From: an uncultured bacterium
Lineage (GTDB): Bacteria; Planctomycetota; UBA1135; GCA-002686595
Length of the DNA stretch: 23,522 nucleotides
Direction: 5' to 3'
NCBI GenBank assembly: GCA_902826945.1
Contig: CADEGS010000040.1
Coordinates: 1-23,522 of the forward strand
The stretch's first letter is position 1. Each line of letters starts with the position of its first letter. A program made the translations under genes and the position numbers. The notes beneath the pieces were generated by a model. That model saw nothing but the letters and a program-made list of their open reading frames with translations, had not been told where the DNA came from and did not search any database. Shown one piece after another: positions 10,962-17,788 of this stretch.

Positions 10962-10993
10962 GCTCCGCCGGGGCCCCGGGAGCGATCTTTTTT
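10962..10993 (+). terminator. Rho-independent terminator on + strand in head-to-head gap
   Basis: GCTC (10962-10965) and CCGG (10968-10971) pair with CCGG (10976-10979) and GAGC (10980-10983), giving an 8-bp stem with a 2-base bulge and 4-base loop. GATC then leads into T6 at 10988-10993. It is the most classical intrinsic terminator I see in the window. It lies upstream of both flanking divergent genes, so it would stop + strand read-through coming across the terC-family gene. Read on the minus strand, the A6 run would instead lie in the terC-family leader or promoter. Confidence 0.5.
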
Positions 10994-11087
10994 CGCGCTC
11001 TCGCCCCCGGTCCGGCCCCGGGGCGATCGGAGCGGCCGGCCGACCCGGGCGACGGCGCGCCCCGCGCCGGGACGCAGCGAGCCGCGC

Positions 11088-11117
11088 TTGAAACGCCCGG
11101 GCCCCGTGGACGATAGG
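11088..11117 (+). promoter_or_regulatory. Candidate promoter for the DUF5658-like gene
   Basis: TTGAAA (11088-11093) is a near-consensus -35. GATAGG (11112-11117, spacer 18) or CGATAG (11111-11116, spacer 17) is the best -10. Transcription would begin about 5 bases before the ATG at 11129, giving a nearly leaderless message. Confidence 0.45.
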
Positions 11118-11128
11118 CCCCTCGCACC

Positions 11129-11590
11129 ATGCTCGACAGCACCTCCGCGGCCCCCGGCGGCGCCGCCGCTCCGGGGCGCCGCGGGGCCGACCGGCGCGGG
11201 CGACCGACCCCGCGCCTCTCGCGCTTCTCGCTGGGGGGCGGGCGCCGGCGGGTCGTGCGGCGCGAGGACGAGCGCGAGGGCAGCTTCGTCGATCTGCACG
11301 GCGTGCGCCTGTGGGGCCTGGTCCTGTGGGTGGCGCTGATGAACGTCGGCGACAGCTACTTCACGCTGGTGCACCTCCAGGCGGGCGGGATCGAGCTCAA
11401 CCCCGTGGCCGCGGCGCTCTTGCAGAGCGGCCGCTTCGGCTTCGTCTTCACGAAGTCGGTCCTGATCGCGCTGGCGCTGGTCGTGCTCGCCGTCCACAAG
11501 AACTTCTTCCTGGCGCGCATCGGCCTGTGGACGGCGACGGCGACGTACACGCTGCTCGTCGTCTACCACCTGTCCTTGTTCGGCCGCTGA
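11129..11590 (+). CDS. Small membrane protein, DUF5658-like
   Basis: A 153-residue protein of unknown function. Residues 1-55 are Arg/Gly/Ala-rich and probably disordered and cytoplasmic. Three hydrophobic helices follow at about 62-83, 104-123 and 128-150. The pattern MNVGDSYFTLVHLQAGGIELNP (N72, D75, ELNP at 89-92) followed by a helix opening with FTKSVLIAL matches what I know of the DUF5658 family, in which the Asp, the ELNP turn and the Lys are the conserved polar residues. The ATG at 11129 is close behind a candidate promoter. It is followed 55 bases later by the ATP-grasp gene, which has its own promoter signal. The family call is by recognition, not by search. Confidence 0.7.
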   Translation: MLDSTSAAPGGAAAPGRRGADRRGRPTPRLSRFSLGGGRRRVVRREDEREGSFVDLHGVRLWGLVLWVALMNVGDSYFTLVHLQAGGIELNPVAAALLQSGRFGFVFTKSVLIALALVVLAVHKNFFLARIGLWTATATYTLLVVYHLSLFGR

Positions 11591-11608
11591 GCGCGGAGGG
11601 GCGGTCGC

Positions 11609-11636
11609 TTGGAGCCGCCCGCATCCGCCCTATCCT
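11609..11636 (+). promoter_or_regulatory. Candidate promoter for the ATP-grasp/phosphatase operon
   Basis: TTGGAG (11609-11614) and TATCCT (11631-11636) are separated by 16 bases (17 if CTTGGA is taken as the -35). The ATG at 11646 starts only nine bases after the -10, so the transcript would start within a few bases of the start codon. No Shine-Dalgarno lies between them. Confidence 0.5.
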
Positions 11637-11645
11637 GGTGCGGCC

Positions 11646-12941
11646 ATGGAGCGGGTGCTGTTCGTCTTCCCGACGCAGTGGGACGTGCGCCACCTGCAGA
11701 GCGAGGAGGCGCGCGTCGCGGGCGTGCAGCCGGTCTTCGCCGCGCCGAGCGACGCCGACTGCCCGGCGGACCTCGACGTGCACGCCTGGGTGCGCGAGAC
11801 CGTCGCGCGCGAGCGCGGGCGCCTGGCGGGCGTGTGGAGCTCGAGCGACTACCCTGGCGCGACGCTGGCGGGCGTGCTGGCGCAGGAGCTCGGCCTCCCC
11901 GGCACGCCGCCCGCGCGCCTCCTGCGCGCCGGGCACAAGCACGCCTCGCGCGTCGTGCAGCGCGCCGCCGCGCCCGAGGCCACGCCGCGCTTCGCGCTGG
12001 TGGACCCGCGCCGTCCCGACGGCGGCCCGCCGGCGATCGGCTTTCCGGCCTTCGTGAAGCCGGTCAAGGGCGCGTTCTCGGTCCTGGCGCGGCGGATCGA
12101 GGACCAGGCCGCGCTCGAGGCCTTCCTGGCGCTGCCGGCGCTGCGCGCGTACCTCGACGAGACGATGCGCCTCTTCGACCGGCTCGTCGCGGGCTGGAGC
12201 GACCTCGAGCACGGCGGCGGCTGGCTGATCGCCGAGGAGCTGCTGAGCGGCGCGCTGGCGACGGTCGAGGGCTTCGCCTTCCAGGGCCAGGTCAGCCTGC
12301 TCGGCGTGGTCGACTCGGTCGTGGACCCCGCGACGAAGAGCTTCCTGCGCTTCGACTATCCTTCGTCGCTCCCGGCCGCCGTCCAGGAGCGCATGGAGCG
12401 CATCGCGCGCGCGGTGGTCGAGCGCCTGGAGCTCTCGCACGGCATGTTCAACGTCGAGCTGATCCACGACCCCGCCACGGACGCAGTGCACGTGATCGAG
12501 GTCAACCCGCGCATGTGCGGCCAGTTCGCCGACCTGTACGCGAAGGTGGACGGCGTGCACGGCTACCGCATCGCGCTGGCGCTGGCGCGCGGCGAGCGCC
12601 CGCTCGTGGCGCGCCGCTCGGGGCCCTGCGGCGCGGCGGCGAGCGTCCCGCTGCGCACCTTCCGGCCGGTGCGCGTGGGGCGCGAGCCGGGCGCGGCCGA
12701 GCTCGAGGCGCTCGAGCGCGCCTTCCCCGGGACGCTGGTGTGGCCCGAGTGCCGCGCGGGCACCGTGCTCGCCGACTTCGACGCCGGGGAGGACGGGGCC
12801 AGCGCGCGCTACGCCGTCGTGAACGCGGGCGCGGCCGACCGCGCCGCGCTCGACGCGCGCCTGGCGCAGGTCCTGGGCCGGCTCGACTTCGGGCTCGAGC
12901 CGCTCGACGCCGGAGGCGCGCCGCCGGCGCGCGAGGGCTGA
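11646..12941 (+). CDS. ATP-grasp domain protein, unknown substrate
   Basis: Predicted ATP-dependent carboxylate-amine (or thiol) ligase, 431 residues. The N-terminal pre-ATP-grasp part (MERVLFVFPTQWDVRHLQ to about 90) has an alternating beta/alpha look with a conserved-type WSSSDYPG turn. The ATP-grasp fold covers about 90-310: FPAFVKPVKGAFS with K138 as ATP-binding lysine, LIAEELLSG with E197/E198, then FNVELIHD (E271) and VIEVNPRMCGQFADLY, where E285 and N287 are the Mg2+ ligands. A C-terminal domain of about 110 residues follows (LRTFRPVRVGREPG onward), as in biotin-carboxylase-like ligases. It resembles amino-acid or peptide ligases more than purine or D-Ala ligases, but no substrate can be named. 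The gene appears to be co-transcribed with the phosphatase 15 bases downstream. Confidence 0.85.
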   Translation: MERVLFVFPTQWDVRHLQSEEARVAGVQPVFAAPSDADCPADLDVHAWVRETVARERGRLAGVWSSSDYPGATLAGVLAQELGLPGTPPARLLRAGHKHASRVVQRAAAPEATPRFALVDPRRPDGGPPAIGFPAFVKPVKGAFSVLARRIEDQAALEAFLALPALRAYLDETMRLFDRLVAGWSDLEHGGGWLIAEELLSGALATVEGFAFQGQVSLLGVVDSVVDPATKSFLRFDYPSSLPAAVQERMERIARAVVERLELSHGMFNVELIHDPATDAVHVIEVNPRMCGQFADLYAKVDGVHGYRIALALARGERPLVARRSGPCGAAASVPLRTFRPVRVGREPGAAELEALERAFPGTLVWPECRAGTVLADFDAGEDGASARYAVVNAGAADRAALDARLAQVLGRLDFGLEPLDAGGAPPAREG

Positions 12942-12956
12942 GGCAGGAGGAGCGAC

Positions 12957-14102
12957 GTGCAGCGGCTCGGCCCCAAGGACCTCTTCCGGCGCTTCGACGA
13001 GATGGCCGCGCAGGCGCTGGCCGACGACGAGCTCGGCCGCGCGCTCGCGCGCCTGGGCGAGCGCGTCGTCCAGGAGCTCGGCTCCGAGCTCGGCCTGCGC
13101 GCGGCGTGGCCCGCCGGCGAGCGGGCGGAAGGCGACGGGCGCGCGGCGCGCGTCGCGCCGTGCGCCGCGGGCGAGGCCGGCGGAGCGGCGCCGCGCGCGG
13201 CGCTCGCCCCGCAGCCGGGTCCCCGGGCCGAGGTGCGCATCGAGGCCCCGCGCGGCCCGCACGTGCTCGCCTTCGCGCTCGCTCCCGGCGCGGACCCCGA
13301 GCGCGTCGAGCTGGTCGTGAACACGTTGCACGCGGTGCTCGCGGCGCGGCTGGCGCGCGACTCGCTCGCGAGCGCGCTGCGCCAGGCGGCCGAGATCCAG
13401 CAGAGCCTGCTCCCCGAGCGCGCGCCGGCCTTCGACGGCTTCGACCTGGCCGTGCGCGCCGTCGCGGCCGAGGAGGTCGGCGGCGACCTGCACGACTTCC
13501 TCGCGCTCGACGAGGACACGCTCGGCCTCGCCGTCGGCGACGCGAGCGGGCACGGCCTGCCCGCCGCGCTGCTCGTGCGCGACGTGGTCGTCGGCCTGCG
13601 CATGGGGATGGAGAAGGACCTGCGCCCCGAGCACGCGCTGGCGCGCCTGAACCGCGTGATCCACGGCGCGACGCTCTCGAGCACGTTCGTCTCGCTCTTC
13701 TACGCCGAGCTCGAGCGCAACGGGAACCTGTTCTACTTCAACGCCGGCCACGAGCCCCCGCTGCTCTTCGCGGGCGGCGCGGCGCGGCGCGGCGAGCCTG
13801 CGAGCGCGCTCCCCGGCGGCGACGTCGTGCTCGGCCCGCTCGCGCAGGCGCGCTTCAAGCGCCACTTCGCGCACGTCGATCACGGCGCGACGCTCGCGGT
13901 CTACACCGACGGCCTGGTCGAGCGCCGCGACCCCGCGGGCGAGCTCTTCGGCGTCGCGCGCCTCGAGCGCGTCCTGCGCGAGGCCCTCGGCCGCCCCTCG
14001 CACGAGGTCGTCGCGCGCGTCTTCGCCGCCGCCTCCGCCTTCGGCGCCGAGCGCCCCTGGGACGACGACGCGACGCTGCTCGTGCTGCGGCGGCTGGCGT
14101 GA
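12957..14102 (+). CDS. SpoIIE/RsbU-type PP2C serine phosphatase, GTG start
   Basis: Mn/Mg-dependent protein phosphatase of the kind that dephosphorylates anti-anti-sigma (STAS) proteins; 381 residues. The N-terminal 135 residues look like a degenerate sensory module with an Ala/Gly-rich linker at about 50-90. The linker helix ends in EIQQSLLPE (146-154), which is the standard entry to this phosphatase family. Catalytic motifs are VGGDLHDF (D177), VGDASGHGLPAALL (D195), STFVSLFYAEL, FYFNAGHEPPLL, YTDGLVE (D318) and DDDATLLVL (369-377), so all metal ligands appear present. The GTG at 12957 is set by a strong AGGAGG at 12945-12950, six bases upstream. It is in an operon with the ATP-grasp gene. 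No sigma factor, STAS protein or anti-sigma kinase is nearby, so its partner must be elsewhere. Confidence 0.92.
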   Translation: MQRLGPKDLFRRFDEMAAQALADDELGRALARLGERVVQELGSELGLRAAWPAGERAEGDGRAARVAPCAAGEAGGAAPRAALAPQPGPRAEVRIEAPRGPHVLAFALAPGADPERVELVVNTLHAVLAARLARDSLASALRQAAEIQQSLLPERAPAFDGFDLAVRAVAAEEVGGDLHDFLALDEDTLGLAVGDASGHGLPAALLVRDVVVGLRMGMEKDLRPEHALARLNRVIHGATLSSTFVSLFYAELERNGNLFYFNAGHEPPLLFAGGAARRGEPASALPGGDVVLGPLAQARFKRHFAHVDHGATLAVYTDGLVERRDPAGELFGVARLERVLREALGRPSHEVVARVFAAASAFGAERPWDDDATLLVLRRLA

Positions 14103-14118
14103 CGAGGGCATCGATGCG

Positions 14119-14152
14119 CCCCACGACGGCTCGTGTGCGCGGCCGCGTGGGG
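14119..14152. terminator. Inverted repeat between convergent phosphatase and radical SAM genes
   Basis: CCCCACG (14119-14125) pairs with CGTGGGG (14146-14152) around a 20-base GC-rich loop. A perfect 10-bp palindrome, GCATCGATGC, lies just before it at 14108-14117. The 55-bp gap separates two convergent stops, so a bidirectional terminator is plausible, though no T-tract is present. Confidence 0.35.
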
Positions 14153-14157
14153 GGGCG

Positions 14158-15894
14158 TCAGAGCAGGTAGCCGACCAGCTCGACCTCGAGCGCGCTCGCG
14201 CCGAGGCAGCGCAGGTACACGACCGTCCCGGAGGGGAAGCTCGGCGCGCCGTCGCCCGCGAAGCGGGCCTCGAACGTCCAGGCGCCGCTCGGCGCGCGCG
14301 CGGCGTCCAGCGTGGCCCGCACCTCCGACTCCGCCGCGATCTCGAGCCGCGCGCCCTCGAAGGCGTGCGTCGAGCGCACCTCCGCGAGCACCAGCCGGCG
14401 CCCCTCGGGCACCTGCGCCGCCGCGGCCGGGAGCCCGCCGGCGAGCGCGACGCGGCGGCGCGCCCAGGTCTCCTCGCCGCCCCACTGCGCCTCGTTCGCG
14501 CCCTCGACGACGTAGCAGTAGCGGCAGAAGCGGTACGAGCGGCCCGAGGACAGGCTGCGGCGCAGCTCGCGGTAGACCGGGCCGTTCCAGATCGCCTCGA
14601 ACGAGTCGCCGGCCTCGTAGCGTCCGACGACCCGCCCGGCGCCCATCGACGGGTTGCAGCACGGCGCGACGACGCCGTTGAACTCGACGAACGACTCGCG
14701 CCAGGGGTAGAGGCAGGGCGAGACCTTCTCGAGGCCGGCGGGCATGAGCGAGGGCCCGAGCTGCGGCACGCCCCAGCGCAGCGAGGAGGGCAGGCGTCCC
14801 TGGTCGAGCAGGTCGTCCACGAAGCGCGCGTTGTCCAGGCCGGCGGCGCGCGCGCGCTCCATCGCGGCGAAGGGCGGGTCGAGGTCGAGGCGCTCGTGGC
14901 GCAGCGGGTCGAAGGGCACGGTGTCGAGGCGCGCGCGGCCCTGGGCCAGGAGCTCCTCGGGCGCGTAGGGCTCGTAGGGCGCGTCCTCGTCCTGCGCCGC
15001 GCCGGCGAAGCGCTCGGGCAGGCGCAGCGCGATGCCCAGGCGCCGCGCGGTCGCCTCGGCCGCGTCGAGCATGCGGTTCGTGAGCGCGCGGTGGCGCTCG
15101 AGCGAGTCCTCCTCGTTCAGCCCCGTGTGGATGTAGGCGTGGTCCACCTTGACCGAGTCGGCCCGGAGCTCGTGCGCGAGCTCGACCAGGCGCGGCAGCT
15201 CGGTCACGTTCTTCCACTGCAGGATGTGGTTGATCTCGAGCCGCGGGCGCGCGGCGTGGCGCGGCAGCGCGTCGCGCGCGGCGTTGAAGCGGCGCACGTG
15301 CTCGAGCACCTTCGGGAAGAGCGCGCCGCGGCGGATGCTGTTGAAGACCGGCTCGCTGGCGCCGTCCATCGAGACCACCAGCGCGCCGAGCGCCGGCAGC
15401 AGGTGCTCCATCAGCCCCTTCTTGCCGAGCGGCATGCCGTTGGTCGTGATCGAGGCGCGCACGCCGTAGGTCGCGAGCAGGTCGAGCTCGTCGAAGATGG
15501 TGCGCGAGACGAGCGGCTCGCCCGAGACGGTGAGCGCGACGTGGCGCAGGTGGGGGAAGAGCTCGTGGCCGAGGCCCTCGAAGCGCTCCCAGCCCATGTC
15601 GGGCAGAGACATGTTCTCGACGTCGTCGAGCTGCTTGAAGCACATGTTGCAGGTCAGGTTGCACTTGTGCGTGTTCCCGATCGTCACCAGCGTCGGGAAG
15701 GCGGTGCAGACCTCGGGCCGCGTGCGCCGGTCCTGCTCGGCGCGGCGCTCGTTCGCCGCCTTCAGCGCCTCGAGCGCGTCGAGGTCGAGCCCGCGGTGCG
15801 GCGAGCCCGGGTGGGCCTCGCGCCAGGCGGCGAGCCGCCGCCGGTGCGCGTCCTCGGCGCCGGGGCCGCGCGCGATGGGTTCCGTGTCCGCCAT
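14158..15894 (-). CDS. Radical SAM/SPASM protein with C-terminal beta-rich extension
   Basis: Radical SAM enzyme of 578 residues. After a charged helical N-terminus (1-65), the 4Fe-4S motif CNLTCNMC gives C78, C82 and C85; SGEPL at 124-128 is the SAM-binding GGEP-like motif, with SITTNG and VVSMDGAS further on. A second cluster domain of SPASM type is marked by C394 (SPCLYPWRE), C412-C413 (GVVAPCCNPSMG) and C457/C460 (FCRYC). Residues about 490-578 form an extra domain rich in beta-strand pattern that is not part of the standard SPASM fold. SPASM proteins modify peptides or proteins, or act on small molecules; no precursor peptide or partner enzyme is adjacent, so the substrate is unknown. 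The ATG at 15894 lies about 38 bases after a predicted transcription start. It is convergent with the phosphatase gene. Confidence 0.9.
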   Translation of the reverse strand: MADTEPIARGPGAEDAHRRRLAAWREAHPGSPHRGLDLDALEALKAANERRAEQDRRTRPEVCTAFPTLVTIGNTHKCNLTCNMCFKQLDDVENMSLPDMGWERFEGLGHELFPHLRHVALTVSGEPLVSRTIFDELDLLATYGVRASITTNGMPLGKKGLMEHLLPALGALVVSMDGASEPVFNSIRRGALFPKVLEHVRRFNAARDALPRHAARPRLEINHILQWKNVTELPRLVELAHELRADSVKVDHAYIHTGLNEEDSLERHRALTNRMLDAAEATARRLGIALRLPERFAGAAQDEDAPYEPYAPEELLAQGRARLDTVPFDPLRHERLDLDPPFAAMERARAAGLDNARFVDDLLDQGRLPSSLRWGVPQLGPSLMPAGLEKVSPCLYPWRESFVEFNGVVAPCCNPSMGAGRVVGRYEAGDSFEAIWNGPVYRELRRSLSSGRSYRFCRYCYVVEGANEAQWGGEETWARRRVALAGGLPAAAAQVPEGRRLVLAEVRSTHAFEGARLEIAAESEVRATLDAARAPSGAWTFEARFAGDGAPSFPSGTVVYLRCLGASALEVELVGYLL

Positions 15895-15938
15895 GGCCGG
15901 CCGTCCCGGGTCGCGGCCGGGCGCAGGGCTCCGGACGA

Positions 15939-15967
15939 AGCCTATCCCCGGTTCGGGGGCCCCACAA
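15939..15967 (-). promoter_or_regulatory. Candidate promoter for the radical SAM gene
   Basis: On the minus strand TTGTGG (15967-15962), a 17-base spacer and TAGGCT (15944-15939) form a good -35/-10 pair. The start would be near 15932, leaving a leader of about 38 bases. It lies back to back with the -10 of the mmcQ/yjbR-like gene. Confidence 0.5.
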
Positions 15968-15982
15968 CCGGACCGCGCCCCC

Positions 15983-15988
15983 TACCCT
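15983..15988 (+). promoter_or_regulatory. Candidate -10 element for the MmcQ/YjbR-like gene
   Basis: TACCCT ends seven bases before the ATG at 15996. The expected transcription start falls at or beside the A of the ATG, implying a leaderless message. No good -35 is seen 16-18 bases upstream. Confidence 0.4.
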
Positions 15989-15995
15989 GGGAGCG

Positions 15996-16439
15996 ATGGG
16001 CGAGACCCCCCTCGCGCGCGTGCGGCGCCTGTGCCTGGCGCTGCCGGAGACCTGCGAGAAGACCGCCTGGGGCGCGCCGACCTTCCGCGTGGGGAGCGGC
16101 CGCGCGCAGCGCATGTTCGCGACCTACGCCGACGACCACCACGGCGACGGGCGCGTCGCGCTGTGGTGCGCCGCGCCGCCGGGCGCGCAGGAGGTCTTCG
16201 CGCGCTCCGAGCCGGCGCGCTACTTCCGGCCGGCCTACGTCGGCAAGAGCGGCTGGCTCGGGGTGGTGCTGGAGCGGGTGGACGACGCCACACTCGCGGG
16301 CCATCTGCGCGAGGCGTACCGCACCGTCGCGCCCGCGCCGCTCGCCGCGGCCCTCGACGCAGGAGGCGCGCCGCGCGCGGGCGGAGCTCGGCGCGCGAAG
16401 CCGCGAGCGGTGAGGCGCACGCCGCGCGCGCGCGGCTAG
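15996..16439 (+). CDS. MmcQ/YjbR family protein
   Basis: A 147-residue protein of the MmcQ/YjbR fold (PF04237 type), a CyaY-like alpha/beta family proposed to bind DNA; its function is not established. Family features are the opening RVRRLCLALPETCEKTAWGAPTFRVG, then RMFATYADDH, a central strand pair (VALWCAAPPGAQEVF), FRPAYVGKSGWLGVVLERVDD, and the helix LRE-AYRTVAP. The last 30 residues are an Ala/Arg/Pro-rich tail (GGARRAKPRAVRRTPRARG) beyond the usual domain, basic enough to contact nucleic acid or simply disordered. A GGGAG lies only two bases before the ATG, too close to act as Shine-Dalgarno. The following gene starts nine bases after the stop, and its -10 element overlaps this stop codon. 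Confidence 0.88.
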   Translation: MGETPLARVRRLCLALPETCEKTAWGAPTFRVGSGRAQRMFATYADDHHGDGRVALWCAAPPGAQEVFARSEPARYFRPAYVGKSGWLGVVLERVDDATLAGHLREAYRTVAPAPLAAALDAGGAPRAGGARRAKPRAVRRTPRARG

Positions 16440-16442
16440 AAT
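16437..16442 (+). promoter_or_regulatory. Candidate -10 element for the class V aminotransferase gene
   Basis: TAGAAT is one base from the consensus TATAAT and includes the TAG stop of the preceding gene. It ends six bases before the GTG at 16449, so a transcript from it would be leaderless. No strong -35 is apparent. Confidence 0.4.
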
Positions 16443-16448
16443 CCGCCC

Positions 16449-17732
16449 GTGCTCTCCCGCCGCGACTTCCTCGGATCGGTCGGGCTGCCCGTCGCCGGCG
16501 CCGCGCTCGTCTCCGCCGCGCCGGCCGCGGGACTGGCGCGCGCCACGCGCCTGGCGCGCGCGCACCAGGACGACGAGTCCGAGGCCTTCTGGGGCGAGAT
16601 CGCGCGCGCGTTCACGGTCGACCGCAGCCTGGTCAACCTGAACAACGGCGGCGTCAGCCCCTCGCCGCGCTTCGTGCAGGACGCGATGAAGCGCCACCTC
16701 GACTACTCGAACGACGCGCCGGCCTACACGATGTGGCGCGTGCTCGAGCCGCAGCGCGAGACGGTGCGCACGCGCCTGGCGCGCCAGTGGGGCGTGGACC
16801 CCGAGGAGATCGCGCTGACGCGCAACGCCTCGGAGGGCCTGCAGACCTGCCAGCTCGGCATCGACCTCAAGACCGGCGACGAGGTCCTGACGAGCGACCA
16901 GGACTACCCGCGCATGGTCGAGACCTTCCGCCAGCGCGGCCGGCGCGAGGGCATCGTGCTGCGGCAGTTCCCGCTGCCCGTCCCCTGCGAGGACCCGGCC
17001 GAGATCGTGCGCCGCTTCGAGGCGGGCCTGAGCGAGCGCACGCGGCTGATCCTCGTCAGCCACGTGATCAACCTGACCGGCCAGATCCTGCCCGTGCGCG
17101 AGATCGTCGCGCTCGGCCGCGAGCGCGGCATCCCGGTCATCGTGGACGGCGCGCACGCGCTGGCGCACTTCGAGTTCTCGCTGGCCGACCTCGGCTGCGA
17201 TTACTACGCGACGAGCCTGCACAAGTGGCTCTTCGCGCCGCACGGCACGGGCCTGCTCTACGTGCGCCGCGCGGCGATCCCGGCCCTGTGGCCGCTGATG
17301 GCCGCGCCGGCCTCGATGGAGAGCGACGTGCGCAAGTTCGAGGAGATCGGCACGCACCCCGCCGCCAACGCGCTGGCGGTGGCCGAGGCGCTCACCTTCC
17401 ACCAGACCCTCGGCGGCGCGCGCAAGGAGCGCCGCCTGGTCGCGCTGCGCGACCGCTGGGCGCGGCGCCTGCAAGGGCACGAGCGCGTGCGACTGCTCAC
17501 GAGCCTCGCGCCGGGCTTCGCCTGCGGCATCGCCACGGTCGGGCTGCAGGGGATCGAGCCGGAGGCGCTGGCCTCGTGGCTGTGGGACCGGCACCGGATC
17601 CTCGTCGCCGCGATCCGCCACGCGGACGTCCTGGGCGTGCGCGTTTCGCCTTCGGTCTACACGACCTTCGAGGAGATCGACCGCTTCGCCGACGCTCTCG
17701 AGCACGCGCTCGAGCACGGCATCGCGGGCTAG
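16449..17732 (+). CDS. Tat-exported class V aminotransferase-fold PLP enzyme, GTG start
   Basis: PLP-dependent enzyme of the aspartate aminotransferase fold type I, class V (isopenicillin-N epimerase/cysteine desulfurase-like), 427 residues. The N-terminus MLSRRDFLGSVGLPVAGAAL is a twin-arginine signal (S3-R4-R5-D6-F7-L8) followed by a hydrophobic stretch and a probable cleavage site near 25-38, so the enzyme should be exported folded with its cofactor. Catalytic features are LNNGGVSPSP near residue 58, LTRNASEGLQ for phosphate binding, VDGAHALAHFE with D233 against the PLP pyridine nitrogen, and TSLHKWLFAP with K259 as the Schiff-base lysine. The tail VRVSPSVYTTFEEIDRFADAL is the usual small domain. 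Its reaction (racemase, lyase, desulfurase) is not determinable. It follows the MmcQ/YjbR-like gene by nine bases. Confidence 0.9.
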   Translation: MLSRRDFLGSVGLPVAGAALVSAAPAAGLARATRLARAHQDDESEAFWGEIARAFTVDRSLVNLNNGGVSPSPRFVQDAMKRHLDYSNDAPAYTMWRVLEPQRETVRTRLARQWGVDPEEIALTRNASEGLQTCQLGIDLKTGDEVLTSDQDYPRMVETFRQRGRREGIVLRQFPLPVPCEDPAEIVRRFEAGLSERTRLILVSHVINLTGQILPVREIVALGRERGIPVIVDGAHALAHFEFSLADLGCDYYATSLHKWLFAPHGTGLLYVRRAAIPALWPLMAAPASMESDVRKFEEIGTHPAANALAVAEALTFHQTLGGARKERRLVALRDRWARRLQGHERVRLLTSLAPGFACGIATVGLQGIEPEALASWLWDRHRILVAAIRHADVLGVRVSPSVYTTFEEIDRFADALEHALEHGIAG

Positions 17733-17756
17733 GGCCGCCGCTGTCGGGCAGCCCTC

Positions 17757-17788
17757 CCCCCGCACCTCCCCGGACGGGAGGGCGGGGG
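17757..17788 (+). terminator. Strong hairpin after the aminotransferase gene
   Basis: CCCCCGC (17757-17763) and CCTCCC (17765-17770) pair with GGGAGG (17776-17781) and GCGGGGG (17782-17788): a 13-bp stem with one bulged A and a 5-base loop. It begins 25 bases after the stop codon. There is no T-tract, but stem strength and position favour a termination or 3'-end protection role. Confidence 0.5.

Noticed and set aside
10930..11128. Possible yybP-ykoY manganese riboswitch upstream of the TerC-family gene.
   Set aside because: I looked for the conserved loop sequences on the minus strand and could not find them; only a GC hairpin and an A6 run are present.
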